Assembly (NCBI GenBank): GCA_913052655.1
Contig: CAJXFN010000086.1
Location: forward strand, 1-5,799
From: an uncultured Flavobacteriales bacterium
GTDB taxonomy: Bacteria; Bacteroidota; Bacteroidia; Flavobacteriales; BACL11
DNA: 5,799 nt
Direction of reading: 5' to 3'
The position numbers and the translations under genes are program-made. Shown here in pieces: positions 5,324 through 5,799 of this stretch. Under the pieces are notes generated by a model. It made no database searches. It saw only the letters and a list, made by a program, of their open reading frames with translations, and was not told the DNA's origin. How positions within the stretch are numbered: the stretch's first letter is position 1; the number at the start of each line of letters is the position of its first letter.

Positions 5324-5799
5324 TCTCTTCATTATCTTGTAAGTGATGTGTTTGTATTCCTAATTTTTTTGCTCCTTCAATATGCTGAGGGGAATCATCA
5401 ATAAAAAAAACCTCTGTAGGATTTAGGTTGTTCTCATTTAAGATAATTTGAAAAGCTTCTTTATTAGGTTTCCTAAGCCCTATTTCATGAGAATAGTAAA
5501 CTTTATTAAATGTATTATAGAAATCTAAATATCTAACTTCTCCAATTTGATTTCTAAACTCAGAAATATGAATAGAATTTGTATTAGATAAGAGAAAAAT
5601 ATTATAGAGTTGCTTAACTGATTTTAGCAATTTGATTCTTTTTTGTGGAAGGTCTAACAATAGGGCATTCCACGCAAAAATAATTTCATTATAATTTGCG
5701 TTGTTGCAATATTTTTGAATTTCTTTTACAAAGTTTTTTTCTGTAATTTTACCACACTCTAATTGGTTAAAAATAGTAATCTGTGTTTTTTTAGAATAA
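5292..5799 (-). CDS. HAD superfamily hydrolase (subfamily IA), N-terminus outside the window
   Basis: The frame is open from the right edge to the TAA at 5294-5292, giving 168 visible residues. The missing N-terminus, perhaps about 35 residues, should hold the catalytic DxDx(T/V) motif I. Visible parts, numbered from the window edge, are a cap region with QLECGKITEKNFVKEI (12-27) and AWNALLLDLP (43-52), motif II LLSNTNSIH (69-77, Ser71), motif III GLRKPNKEAF with Lys110, and motif IV FFIDDSPQHIEGA with Asp134 and Asp135. This is a haloacid-dehalogenase-like phosphatase of the kind seen as 'HAD family hydrolase' in Bacteroidota. The substrate is unknown; sugar or nucleotide monophosphates are typical. 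A TTG at 5660-5658 could look like a start, but it lies inside the conserved AWNALLLDLP segment and is not the start. It is convergent with mce and overlaps it by 32 nt. Confidence 0.9.
   Translation of the reverse strand, partial: YSKKTQITIFNQLECGKITEKNFVKEIQKYCNNANYNEIIFAWNALLLDLPQKRIKLLKSVKQLYNIFLLSNTNSIHISEFRNQIGEVRYLDFYNTFNKVYYSHEIGLRKPNKEAFQIILNENNLNPTEVFFIDDSPQHIEGAKKLGIQTHHLQDNEEIIALFPDITQ

Noticed and set aside
1..5799. Signs of a mobile element, CRISPR array, defence system or biosynthetic cluster.
   Set aside because: There are no transposase, integrase or nuclease motifs, no regularly spaced direct repeats and no target-site duplications. Although two tRNAs are present, no attachment-site-like duplication of a tRNA end is seen within the window.

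Overview
The window reads as an AT-rich chromosomal segment of a Bacteroidota bacterium, most likely from the flavobacterial side of the phylum. Five observations point there. Matches to the Bacteroidota -7 promoter element TAnnTTTG stand just upstream of five transcription units. Most genes start without a Shine-Dalgarno sequence. The order prs, rplY (L25/Ctc), pth is one I associate with this phylum. A secreted protein with SprB-like repeats and a type B C-terminal sorting domain sits directly before a PorP/SprF family gene, which is the type IX secretion arrangement. The HAD hydrolase at the right edge also has a sequence style typical of the phylum. The genus cannot be fixed from this window.

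Layout, left to right. The first 110 bases are the N-terminus of a sugar-phosphate nucleotidyltransferase on the minus strand, with its own promoter. A 223-base gap (111-333) holds that promoter and one doubtful 46-codon frame. A perfect 30-bp palindrome (334-363) then lies just downstream of a minus-strand tRNA-Leu(CAA). A short divergent region (454-565) holds the tRNA promoter and the prs promoter, back to back.

The plus strand then carries prs, rplY and pth in tight succession (33-nt and 3-nt gaps). These are PRPP synthesis, a 5S rRNA-binding ribosomal protein and peptidyl-tRNA recycling, a housekeeping nucleotide/translation operon. A compact tRNA-Cys(GCA) unit follows, with its own promoter and a strong hairpin/U-tract terminator. 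The next promoter begins 2 nt after that U-tract and drives a two-gene unit: a small (359 aa) secreted SprB-repeat/type B sorting-domain protein and a PorP/SprF outer-membrane protein, overlapping by 1 nt. Methylmalonyl-CoA epimerase follows 15 nt later. Its 3' end overlaps, tail to tail by 32 nt, a minus-strand HAD-family hydrolase that runs off the right edge without its N-terminus.

Most of the window is conserved housekeeping. The part with the most room for new biology is the minimal cargo/PorP pair at 2928-4903. I see no CRISPR array, insertion sequence, phage gene, toxin-antitoxin pair or defence system, and I do not claim an undescribed system here.
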